Shown here one piece after another: positions 1-7,033 of a DNA stretch of 15,002 nucleotides. Source of the stretch: CAYJLW01 sp964370965 (GTDB taxonomy: Bacteria; Actinomycetota; Acidimicrobiia; UBA2766); NCBI GenBank assembly GCA_964370965.1, contig CAYJLW010000089.1:1-15002 (forward strand), in the 5' to 3' direction. A program made the position numbers and the translations under genes. The notes beneath the pieces were generated by a model. It had not been told where the DNA came from, ran no database searches, and saw only the letters and a list, made by a program, of their open reading frames with translations. The stretch's first letter is position 1, and each line of letters opens with the position of its first letter.

Positions 1-144
1 GTGGGAGGACCCGGTTCCGTGGGAGGACCCGGTTCCGTGGGAGGACCCGGTTCCGTGGGAGGACCCGGTTCCGTGGGAGGACCCGGTTCCGTGGGAGGAC
101 CCGGTTCCGTGGGAGGACCCGGTTCCGTGGGAGGACCCGGTTCC
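1..144. repeat. 18-bp tandem repeat, 8 perfect copies (VNTR-like)
   Basis: The unit GTGGGAGGACCCGGTTCC is repeated eight times without a mismatch, then breaks into unique sequence (GACCCACGCTCC). The array touches the left edge of the window, so its true copy number is unknown. The period is a multiple of three, so every frame stays open: the plus strand would read repeats of VGGPGS and the minus strand EPGPPT or GTGSSH. No start signal or gene context supports translation of any frame. I read it as an intergenic minisatellite just downstream of the minus-strand membrane gene. It could instead be the low-complexity end of a gene lying to the left. Confidence 0.95.
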
Positions 145-173
145 GACCCACGCTCCTGGCGAGGCGGGCGAAT

Positions 174-1115
174 TCAGCCCAGGTCGGGGTCGGCCAGGTA
201 GGCGGAGAGCTCCCGGCGGCGCTGTTGCGCGAGCCAGACGCCGGCGCGGTGGGCGACGACCCATGTGACGGTCGCCAGCGCTGCGGCGACGAACACGCCG
301 AGCGTGAAGCTGGCGGCCACGGCCCGCGGTCCCATGCCCCTGCGCAGGCCCATGGTGCGGAGGAAGAACGCCGGCGTGACGAGGACGGAGCAGACCAGCG
401 GGAACAGCAGGTAGGGCGTGGTCGCCAGGGCGAGCCAGCGCAGGATCATGTGGCGCCACGGCCTGCGAAGGCGCCAGCGGCGGCGTAGCGGCAGGGGATG
501 GTACGGGAAGCGGATCCCGACCCAGGCGGAGAGCCCGAGGGCCCCGAGAGGGGCGGTGGCGACCAGCACGACTGTCAACACGATCCGCCTGGGGTGGACG
601 TCGCCGAAGCCGAACGTGAGCGCCGCCAGGGCGCTCGGGGGCGTGACGAGGAGCCAGAGAACGGCGTTCTTGGCGTGGAGGAGCCGGCGCAGCATCGTCG
701 CGTCGCCGAGAGCGGCGGCGATCCGGGTGCGGTCGGGGGCGAGCACGTTCGTGGACGGGACGTCGGAGTACATCCAGATCGCCAGGATCACGGGGAACGC
801 CAGCGGTCCGTCCCGGTTGAAGAACCAGTCCCGCCAAGCCTCCGGCAGGAGGAACCAGCAGACGACCAGGAGGAGGCCGTTCGCCAGGACGGTGAGGGGG
901 ACCTCGAACGGCGGGCGAAAGGACCGGGCGAACTCGGCGCGCACGGCCGCCGCCCACGTGCGAGGTAGAGCGACCTGGGCGACCTCGGGTGTCAGGTGGG
1001 GCTGGACGTGGGCGACTTCTCGTTCCTCCCGAGCCGGCGGGGGCGAGCGTAGCGGGCCTCTGGCGTGTGGTCCCGAGACGGAACGGACCGACGGGCGCAC
1101 TGCGGGGGAGGCCAT
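174..1115 (-). CDS. Multi-pass membrane protein of unknown function, ABC-2-permease-like
   Basis: I do not recognise this 313-aa protein as a named family. The first 60 residues are hydrophilic and Arg/Pro-rich. They are followed by about six hydrophobic stretches, at roughly residues 72-92, 103-116, 151-172, 178-200, 226-252 and 265-289, separated by Arg-rich loops. The segment around residues 118-158 (STNVLAPDR, then a loop with RRLLHAKN before a membrane helix) resembles the loop-helix pattern of ABC-2 type export permeases. That is a pattern impression, not a domain hit, and no ATPase partner is visible in the window. The start is uncertain: ATG at 1115 is the longest form, and GTG at 1100 or 944 are alternatives. 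None has a strong ribosome binding site. It is transcribed divergently from miaB across 65 bp. The coding strand is supported by membrane-like composition and by termination just before the repeat array. Confidence 0.7.
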   Translation of the reverse strand: MASPAVRPSVRSVSGPHARGPLRSPPPAREEREVAHVQPHLTPEVAQVALPRTWAAAVRAEFARSFRPPFEVPLTVLANGLLLVVCWFLLPEAWRDWFFNRDGPLAFPVILAIWMYSDVPSTNVLAPDRTRIAAALGDATMLRRLLHAKNAVLWLLVTPPSALAALTFGFGDVHPRRIVLTVVLVATAPLGALGLSAWVGIRFPYHPLPLRRRWRLRRPWRHMILRWLALATTPYLLFPLVCSVLVTPAFFLRTMGLRRGMGPRAVAASFTLGVFVAAALATVTWVVAHRAGVWLAQQRRRELSAYLADPDLG

Positions 1116-1180
1116 GCGCGCCGTGCGCGGCGGCGCCTCTCGCCGCTCTCTCAGCGAGTGGCCGTCGATACACTCGCGAG

Positions 1181-2560
1181 ATGTCCCGCCGCTACTTCGT
1201 GCGCACCTTCGGATGTCAGATGAACGAGCACGACTCCGAACGCATCGCGGGCGTCCTCGAAGCCGACGGCATGACGCCTGTCGCGTCCGTGGACGAGGCC
1301 GACGTCGTCGTCTTCAACACGTGCTGCGTCCGCGAGCACGCCGACGACCGTCTGTACGGACAGGTGGGCGCGCTGGTCCCCATGAAGCGGAAACGGCCGG
1401 ACCTCAAGGTCGTGGTGGGCGGTTGCCTGGCCCAGAAGGACGGCCATTCCGTAGTCACGCGGGCACCCCATGTGGACGTCGTGTTCGGCACGCACAACCT
1501 CGCCCGCCTCCCCGAGCTCCTCGCCGAGGCGGAGGCAGGGGACGGCGCCGTCGTGGAGGTCGTCGAGGAGACCGCCGTCCTGCCCTCCACGCTGCCTGCC
1601 CGGCGCGACGTCCCCTTTGCCGCCTGGGTCACGATCGCCGTCGGTTGCGACAACACGTGCACGTTCTGCATCGTCCCCTCCGTGCGGGGGCCCGAGACGA
1701 GTCGGCGGGTGGGCGACGTCGTGCGTGAGGTGGAAGACCTCGTCCGTGACGGCGTCGTCGAGGTCACCCTCCTCGGCCAGAATGTGAACTCCTACGGCCG
1801 TGACCTCGACGGTCGCAGCTCCCTCTTCGCCGACCTCCTGCGGACGGTGGCGGCCGTCGAGGGCATCCGGCGGGTGCGCTTCACGAGCCCGCATCCCAAG
1901 GACCTCAAGTCCGAGACGATCGCGGCGATGGCCGAGTGCGAGGCCGTCTGCGAGCAACTGCACCTCCCTGTGCAGTCCGGGTCCGACCGCGTCCTGGCCA
2001 CCATGCACCGGGGCTACACAGCGGAGCGCTTCCTCGCCCGCCTCGCTGCGGCCCGGGCGGCGATCCCCGACCTCACCGTCTCCACCGACGTGATCGTGGG
2101 CTTCCCCGGTGAGACCGAGGCCGACTTCCGGGCCACCCTCGACCTCGTCGAGGCGGCGCAATTCGACTCCGCCTTCACGTTCCTCTACTCGCCGCGCCCC
2201 GGTACGGCTGCTGCCGAGATGGCCGACGTGACACCGCCGGAGGAGAAGCAGGACCGCTACGGGCGCCTCGCGGAGGCTCTCGAGTCGGTCGCCTGGTCCC
2301 GGAACCTCGCGCGTGTCGGCCGGCTCGAGGAGCTTCTCGTCGAAGGACCCTCCAAGAAGGACCCCGCCCGCCTTACGGGGCGCACCCGCGGCGGCCGCCT
2401 CGTGCACGTCCCGGACGACGCCATGTCCCCGGCGGGGAGCTTCCGGGTCGCCGAGATCACCGGCGCCGCCCCGCACTACCTCCTCGGTCACCTGGCGGGT
2501 GCGCTCGCTCCGACGTCATCTCGGGCGGAGGGCACCCACGGGGAGCTCGCCACGGAATGA
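1181..2560 (+). CDS. miaB: tRNA-2-methylthio-N6-dimethylallyladenosine synthase MiaB
   Basis: MiaB is a radical-SAM methylthiotransferase that adds the 2-methylthio group to i6A at position 37 of tRNAs reading UNN codons. The 459-aa protein has the full family layout. The N-terminal domain (UPF0004 type) carries three cluster-binding cysteines: C12 (FGCQMN), C48 (NTCCVRE) and C82 (GGCLAQ). The radical-SAM core carries the CX3CX2C motif at C156, C160 and C163 (GCDNTCTFCIVP), followed by RGPE and SR. A TRAM-like RNA-binding domain occupies about residues 385-450. The frame is open upstream to 989, but ATG 1181 gives the typical N-terminus (MSRRYFVRTFGCQMN) and the expected length. No strong Shine-Dalgarno precedes it (only CGCGAG), so translation could be leaderless or nearly so. 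Its stop overlaps the miaA start (ATGA), and the two gene products act in sequence on the same base. Confidence 0.97.
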   Translation: MSRRYFVRTFGCQMNEHDSERIAGVLEADGMTPVASVDEADVVVFNTCCVREHADDRLYGQVGALVPMKRKRPDLKVVVGGCLAQKDGHSVVTRAPHVDVVFGTHNLARLPELLAEAEAGDGAVVEVVEETAVLPSTLPARRDVPFAAWVTIAVGCDNTCTFCIVPSVRGPETSRRVGDVVREVEDLVRDGVVEVTLLGQNVNSYGRDLDGRSSLFADLLRTVAAVEGIRRVRFTSPHPKDLKSETIAAMAECEAVCEQLHLPVQSGSDRVLATMHRGYTAERFLARLAAARAAIPDLTVSTDVIVGFPGETEADFRATLDLVEAAQFDSAFTFLYSPRPGTAAAEMADVTPPEEKQDRYGRLAEALESVAWSRNLARVGRLEELLVEGPSKKDPARLTGRTRGGRLVHVPDDAMSPAGSFRVAEITGAAPHYLLGHLAGALAPTSSRAEGTHGELATE

Positions 2561-3465
2561 CGCGGTCGGAAACCCCCGTCTTGGCCGTCGTCGGCCCCAC
2601 CGCGGCGGGCAAGAGCGACCTCGCCTTGGCCGTCGCCCCCGTGCTGGGCGCCGAGATCGTGGCCTGCGACGCCGCCCAGGTCTACCGGGGCATGGACGTC
2701 GGCACCGCCAAGGCCTCGAGGGCCGAGCGGGCGGCCGTGGCCCATCACTGCCTCGACCTCGTCGATCCGTGGGAGACCTTCTCCGCAGCCGAGTACCAGC
2801 GCCGGGCCCGGGCGGCGATCGAGGACGTCCGCGCCCGCGGCCGCGTCCCACTGCTCGTAGGCGGCACGGGTCTGTACCTCAGGGCGGCCGTGGACGACGT
2901 GGCCTTCGGCGGCGCCCCGGACCCGGCGCTGCGCAGAGAGCTCAGCGCCCGACCCCTTCCCGACCTCGTGGCACAGCTCACCGGTCTCGATCCCGCCCGC
3001 GCCGCCCGCACCGACCTGGCGAACCCACGGCGCGTAGTGCGGGCGATCGAGCTCGCCCGGGAGAGCCCGGGCGCCGACCCCGACCCCGCCTGGACGGCGC
3101 CCCGGGCCGCCTACCCGGTGCGGATCTTCGTGCTCGCTCCCGCGGACCGCGAGGAGCTGCGGGTTCGCATCGCCGTCCGCGTTGAGCGGATGTTCGACGC
3201 CGGGTGGCTGAAGGAAGTGGCCGCACTCAGGGCGAACGGGCGACCCCTGTCCCAGACGGCCGGCAACGTGATCGGCTACCGGGAACTGGGCGGAGTCCTG
3301 GACGGAGCCGTCTCTCCGGAGGAGGCGAAGTCCGAGATCCTGAGACGTACCCGCGGTTATGCTCGGCGCCAGCTCACCTGGTTCCGGCGAGAGGAGCGGG
3401 CGACCTGGCTCCGGGGCGACGCCGCCTCCCAGGCCCCGGCCCTCCTGGATGCCCTGGGGGCCTGA
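2557..3465 (+). CDS. miaA: tRNA dimethylallyltransferase MiaA
   Basis: MiaA transfers dimethylallyl from DMAPP to N6 of A37 in tRNA, making i6A, the substrate of MiaB encoded just upstream. The 302-aa length is normal for the family. Visible motifs are the P-loop GPTAAGKS (residues 13-20), the tRNA/DMAPP-binding segment D38-A-A-Q41 followed by VYRGMDVGTAK, LVDPWETFSAAEY, and VGGTGLYL near residue 102. The C-terminal half has RTRGYARRQLTWFR, the usual ending. One departure from the common consensus is Ala39 where most relatives have Ser in the DSxQ motif; the Asp and Gln are kept. The ATG overlaps the miaB stop by 4 bp, and a GGGGAG lies about 11 bp upstream, so coupled translation is likely. 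Six bases separate its stop from the longest possible dapF start. Confidence 0.97.
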   Translation: MTRSETPVLAVVGPTAAGKSDLALAVAPVLGAEIVACDAAQVYRGMDVGTAKASRAERAAVAHHCLDLVDPWETFSAAEYQRRARAAIEDVRARGRVPLLVGGTGLYLRAAVDDVAFGGAPDPALRRELSARPLPDLVAQLTGLDPARAARTDLANPRRVVRAIELARESPGADPDPAWTAPRAAYPVRIFVLAPADREELRVRIAVRVERMFDAGWLKEVAALRANGRPLSQTAGNVIGYRELGGVLDGAVSPEEAKSEILRRTRGYARRQLTWFRREERATWLRGDAASQAPALLDALGA

Positions 3466-3498
3466 GTATATGTGCCACGGCATCGGGACGGTTCTGCT

Positions 3499-4341
3499 GT
3501 GAAGCTGCCCATCGTGAAGTCCCACGGCAGCGCGAACGACTTCGTGGTCGTCGAAGACCTCGACGGCGTCCTCGACCTCCCCGCGGAGGTCCTCGCGGGC
3601 CTCTGTGACCGCCACAGGGGCGTGGGCGCCGACGGCACGATACGGGTCACGACCGGAGACGCGGCGCCGGTGTTCATGGACTACCGCAACGCCGACGGTT
3701 CCGTCGCCGAGATGTGCGGCAACGGCATCCGCTGCCTGGCGAAGTACTGCTTCGACCGGGGCCTGCTCGTGGGCACCGAGGCCAAGATCGAGACCCGTGC
3801 CGGTGTGAGGCACGTGAGCGTCGCCCGCGGCCTCGACGGCCGGGTCTGCGAGGTCACCGTCGACATGGGCCCCCCCGTCTTCACGCCGGCGGAGGTGCCC
3901 GTGCGCGCTGTCGGCGAACGGGCCCTGGCTCACGCCGTCACCGTCGACGGCGACGTCCACACCGTGGCGGCGGTGGGCATGGGCAATCCGCACGCTGTTC
4001 TCGTCGTGGACGACCCCGCCGCCTCTCCGGTGCCCACCCTGGGGCCCCGCATCGAGACCCACGGCGACTTCCCGCACGGCACGAACGTGGAGTTCGTCGC
4101 CGTCCGCGGACCCCGCGAGCTCGACATGCGGGTCTGGGAGCGGGGCGTGGGCGAGACCCTCGCCTGCGGCACGGGTGCCTGCGCCGCCGCTGTCGCCCTC
4201 GCCGAGCTGGGGCTCACCGAACGCGCCGTCGACGTTCGTCTCCCGGGGGGCACTCTGCACATCGACTACCGTGACACGGTCCTGATGACGGGACCCGCCG
4301 TCGAGGTTTTCGAGGCCACCGTCGATCTCGCCCAACTCTGA
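3499..4341 (+). CDS. dapF: Diaminopimelate epimerase DapF
   Basis: DapF interconverts LL- and meso-diaminopimelate, supplying meso-DAP for peptidoglycan and the precursor of lysine. It is a cofactor-independent two-cysteine racemase. With the start used here the protein is 280 aa, and both catalytic cysteines are present: C73 in MCGNGIRC and C223 in ACGTGACA. Also present are the conserved HGSANDF near the N-terminus, GVGADG, GNPHAV and the ERGVGETLACGTG block. The start is a choice between GTG at 3472, nine codons longer, and GTG at 3499. I prefer 3499 because the protein then begins MKLPIVKSHGSANDF as in the family, and because GGGACGG lies 7 bp upstream. The gene follows miaA in the same direction and precedes the aminotransferase that makes its substrate. 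Confidence 0.95.
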   Translation: MKLPIVKSHGSANDFVVVEDLDGVLDLPAEVLAGLCDRHRGVGADGTIRVTTGDAAPVFMDYRNADGSVAEMCGNGIRCLAKYCFDRGLLVGTEAKIETRAGVRHVSVARGLDGRVCEVTVDMGPPVFTPAEVPVRAVGERALAHAVTVDGDVHTVAAVGMGNPHAVLVVDDPAASPVPTLGPRIETHGDFPHGTNVEFVAVRGPRELDMRVWERGVGETLACGTGACAAAVALAELGLTERAVDVRLPGGTLHIDYRDTVLMTGPAVEVFEATVDLAQL

Positions 4342-4361
4342 GCGTGATCCCCTCTGCGTCC

Positions 4362-4367
4362 AGGAGA
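4362..4367 (+). promoter_or_regulatory. Ribosome binding site of dapL
   Basis: AGGAGA lies 4 bases before the GTG at 4372 and is the strongest Shine-Dalgarno match in the housekeeping block. It fixes the GTG start of the aminotransferase and shows independent initiation rather than coupling to dapF, whose stop lies 30 bases earlier. Confidence 0.7.
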
Positions 4368-4371
4368 GCCC

Positions 4372-5535
4372 GTGCGCACCGCTGAGCGAATCGCAAACCT
4401 GCCCGAGTACCTCTTCGCCGCCATAGACCGCAAGGTCGCCGAGCGGCGCGCGGCCGGCGTCGACGTCATCTCCCTCGGCGTGGGCGACCCCGACAAGCCC
4501 ACGCCGGCGCACATCGTGGCCGCCATGCAGGAGGCGGTGGCCGACCCGGCCACCCACCGGTACCCCTCGTATTTCGGCCTCCCCGAGTTCCGCGGGGCGG
4601 TGTCCGCCTGGTACGGGCGTCGCTTCGGCGTCACGCTTGACCCCGACACCGAGGTGCAGCCCCTCATCGGCTCCAAGGAGGGCATCGCCAACATCTCGGT
4701 GGCCTTCGTCGACCCGGGCGACGTCGCCCTCGTGCCGTCGCCGGGGTACCCGGTGTACGGCATCGGGACGTTGCTCGCCGGGGGGAGCGTCCACGAGCTC
4801 CCGTGCACGGCGGCGAACGGGTTCCGGCCCGACTTCGACGTCCCGGCGGACGCGCTCTCCCGGGCGAAGATCCTGTGGCTGAACTACCCCTCGAACCCCA
4901 CCTCGGCGGTCGCCGACTTGGAGTTCTTCGCCCGGGCCGTCGACTTCGCCCGCGACCACGACCTCCTCGTCGCCCACGACGCCGCCTATACCGAGATCGG
5001 CTACGACGGCTACGTGTCGCCTTCCATCCTCGAGGTGCCCGGCGCCAAGGACGTCGCCGTCGAGTTCCACTCCCTGTCCAAGACCTACAACATGACGGGC
5101 TGGCGCATCGGGTGGGCGTGTGGTTCCCCGGTCGCAGTCGAGGCCCTGGGGCGGGTGAAGACCAACGTGGACTCGGGGATCTTCAACGCCGTGCAGCGGG
5201 CGGGCATCGCCGCCCTCGACGGCCCGCAGGACTGCGTGGCCGAGTCGGTGGCGCTGTACCAGTCCCGCTGCGACAGGATCTGCCGGGTCTTCGAGGAGTC
5301 CGGCTGGGACTTCGAACGACCCAAGGGCGGCGTGTTCGTGTGGCTGCGAGTTCCGGACGGTCACACGTCGGCGTCCTTCACGGAGTTCCTCCTCGACCGC
5401 GCCGGTGTCGTCGTGGCGCCCGGGTCGGGCTACGGCGCCACGGGGGAGGGCTACATCCGCCTTTCCCTCACAGTGCCCGACGACCGTCTCGACGAGGCCG
5501 TGGAACGTGTCGGCAAGGCGCTTCGTGATGCCTGA
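4372..5535 (+). CDS. dapL: LL-diaminopimelate aminotransferase (DapL type), PLP-dependent
   Basis: This is a 387-aa fold-type I (class I/II) aminotransferase. Visible residues are the NYPSNPT block (171-177), D203 in AHDAAY, which contacts the PLP ring nitrogen, and the Schiff-base lysine K237 in SLSKTYNMTGWRIGW; R245 and the C-terminal IRLS arginine should bind the substrate carboxylates. The N-terminus (RIANLPEYLFAAIDRK, then SLGVGDPDKPTP) is typical of LL-diaminopimelate aminotransferases. These convert tetrahydrodipicolinate directly to LL-DAP using glutamate, and the product is the substrate of DapF, encoded 30 bp upstream. The alternative is an N-succinyl-DAP aminotransferase (DapC), which the sequence alone does not fully exclude. 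The start is GTG 4372, with AGGAGA about 4 bp upstream, a clear ribosome binding site. Confidence 0.85.
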   Translation: MRTAERIANLPEYLFAAIDRKVAERRAAGVDVISLGVGDPDKPTPAHIVAAMQEAVADPATHRYPSYFGLPEFRGAVSAWYGRRFGVTLDPDTEVQPLIGSKEGIANISVAFVDPGDVALVPSPGYPVYGIGTLLAGGSVHELPCTAANGFRPDFDVPADALSRAKILWLNYPSNPTSAVADLEFFARAVDFARDHDLLVAHDAAYTEIGYDGYVSPSILEVPGAKDVAVEFHSLSKTYNMTGWRIGWACGSPVAVEALGRVKTNVDSGIFNAVQRAGIAALDGPQDCVAESVALYQSRCDRICRVFEESGWDFERPKGGVFVWLRVPDGHTSASFTEFLLDRAGVVVAPGSGYGATGEGYIRLSLTVPDDRLDEAVERVGKALRDA

Positions 5536-5658
5536 GCGCGTGGCGGGGGGCCGGCGCTGAGCGGCAAGGCGGGCGGTTCTGAGGCCGGCGGGCGCCGGGC
5601 GCGTGAGCGGGATGCCCACGGGGGCCCGAGCGGCCCTCTGAGCGGGGGGCAGGGCCCG

Positions 5659-6969
5659 GTGGGGGCGGGGCGGCGCCTCACCCTGGGACCGGACCAGGTC
5701 GTCCGCGAGGACTGGGAGACAGACCGCGCCGTCCTCGTGGGTCTCGCCCGGTCTCACGCCCAGGTGCCCGCGGTGGAGGAGTCTCTCGCCGAGCTCGGCG
5801 CCCTCGCCGAGACCGCCGGCGCCGTGCCCGTCTCGACGCACCTCCAGGTCAGGGAGGCGCCGGACCCGGCGACGTTCATCGGCAAGGGCAAGGTCGAAGA
5901 GGTGCGACTCGCGGGTGAGGCGCACGACGCCACGCTCGTCGTCTTCGACGACGAGCTTTCTCCCGCGCAGCTCCGCAACCTGGAGAAGGCGTTCGGCGGC
6001 CGCCGTGTCCTCGACCGCACGCAGCTCATCCTCGACATCTTCGCCCAGCACGCCACCTCGCGTGAAGGCAAGGTGCAGGTGGAGCTCGCCCAGCTCCGCT
6101 ACCGGATCCCGCGGCTGCGGGGCCGGGGCGCCCTGCTGTCGCGCCTCGGGGGCGGTATCGGCACCCGGGGGCCGGGCGAGACCATCCTGGAGGTCGACCG
6201 CCGCCGCATCGAGGAGCGCCTCGCCCGCCTCGGCCGCGAGCTCGCCGCCCTCGACCGCACCCGCCGCACGAAGCGCCAGAACCGCCGCCGCTCCGGCCTC
6301 GCCCACCTGTCCCTGGTCGGCTACACGAATGCCGGCAAGTCCACGCTCCTGAACCGCCTCACCGCCGCCGGCGTGCTCACGGAGGACAAGCTCTTCTCCA
6401 CGCTGGACACCACGGTGCGCCGCCTCGATCTCCCCGGCGGGCGCGTCGTGCTCCTCTCGGACACGGTGGGGTTCGTGCGCAAGCTCCCCCACGACCTCGT
6501 GCGGGCGTTCCGCTCCACGCTCGAGGAGGTCGCCGAGGCCGACCTCGTCCTCCACGTCGTTGACGCGGCGGCCACCGATCCCGCTGGCCAGCTCGCCACG
6601 GTCCGCCAAGTGCTGCGCGACATCGGCGCCGCCGACGTCGCCGAGCTCGTCGTCTGGAACAAGGCCGACGTCGCAGACGGTGCCACACTGCGGCGGCTGC
6701 GCGAGCGGGAGCCGGGGAGCGTGGCGGTGTCGGCGGCCACGGGCTCCGGGGTCGACGGGCTCCTCGCCGCGGTGGGGGAGCGTCTCGAACGCGACGGGCG
6801 TGTCCTCGCCCTCCTCGTCCCCTATGCCCGCGGCGACGTCCTCGCCCGGCTGCACACCCACGGCGACGTCCTCGCCGAGGCCCACGAGGCGGACGGCACG
6901 CGCCTGGAGGTGCGGGTGCCCGACGCAGAGGCCTCCCGCTACGCGGAGTTCACCGTCCCGGATCCCTGA
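5659..6969 (+). CDS. hflX: Ribosome-associated GTPase HflX
   Basis: HflX is a translational GTPase that binds the large ribosomal subunit and splits stalled or inactive ribosomes, notably under stress. The 436-aa protein shows the N-terminal HflX domain (about residues 25-180, with ATFIGKGKVEE, LDRTQLILDIFAQHA and GGGIGTRGPGE) and a short basic coiled region at 180-212. The G domain has G1 GYTNAGKST (221-229), G2 TLDTT (248-252), G3 DTVGF (268-272), G4 NKAD (334-337) and G5-like SAATGSG (about 354). GTG 5659 is the first canonical start in the frame, with a G-rich stretch (5644-5649) 9 bp upstream. The frame is open back to the dapL stop but has no ATG or GTG there. It is separated from dapL by 123 bp and converges on the SARP gene with 64 bp between the stops. 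No clear intrinsic terminator with a T tract is visible in that gap. Confidence 0.95.
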   Translation: MGAGRRLTLGPDQVVREDWETDRAVLVGLARSHAQVPAVEESLAELGALAETAGAVPVSTHLQVREAPDPATFIGKGKVEEVRLAGEAHDATLVVFDDELSPAQLRNLEKAFGGRRVLDRTQLILDIFAQHATSREGKVQVELAQLRYRIPRLRGRGALLSRLGGGIGTRGPGETILEVDRRRIEERLARLGRELAALDRTRRTKRQNRRRSGLAHLSLVGYTNAGKSTLLNRLTAAGVLTEDKLFSTLDTTVRRLDLPGGRVVLLSDTVGFVRKLPHDLVRAFRSTLEEVAEADLVLHVVDAAATDPAGQLATVRQVLRDIGAADVAELVVWNKADVADGATLRRLREREPGSVAVSAATGSGVDGLLAAVGERLERDGRVLALLVPYARGDVLARLHTHGDVLAEAHEADGTRLEVRVPDAEASRYAEFTVPDP

Positions 6970-7033
6970 TGTGGCGCCGACCGGCGATTGCGGCGGCCGG
7001 GCGGCGACACGCTCACGCGCATTCCGCCGCGCC

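Noticed and set aside
1..201. Plus-strand 66-codon frame VGGPGS x8
   Set aside because: It is made by the tandem repeat, starts only because GTG is part of the unit and the window begins there, and its end overlaps the membrane gene. No independent evidence of coding.
1166..1172. GATACA as a -10 element for miaB
   Set aside because: It sits close to the start codon and would give a nearly leaderless message, but no -35 is recognisable at proper spacing; too weak to list.
989..1180. N-terminal extension of MiaB
   Set aside because: The extra 64 residues are not MiaB-like and overlap the divergent membrane gene; the family N-terminus begins at 1181.
5536..5658. Stop-free stretch in frame between dapL and hflX and three TGAGCGG copies (5558, 5604, 5639)
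   Set aside because: 41 codons without a stop is ordinary at this GC content, there is no ATG or GTG start in the stretch, and the 7-mers are irregularly spaced in a G-rich region. No function can be supported.
6970..7033. Bidirectional terminator between hflX and the SARP gene
   Set aside because: Only a weak CCGGC/GCCGG stem with a 10-base loop is visible and there is no T tract, so I do not call a terminator.
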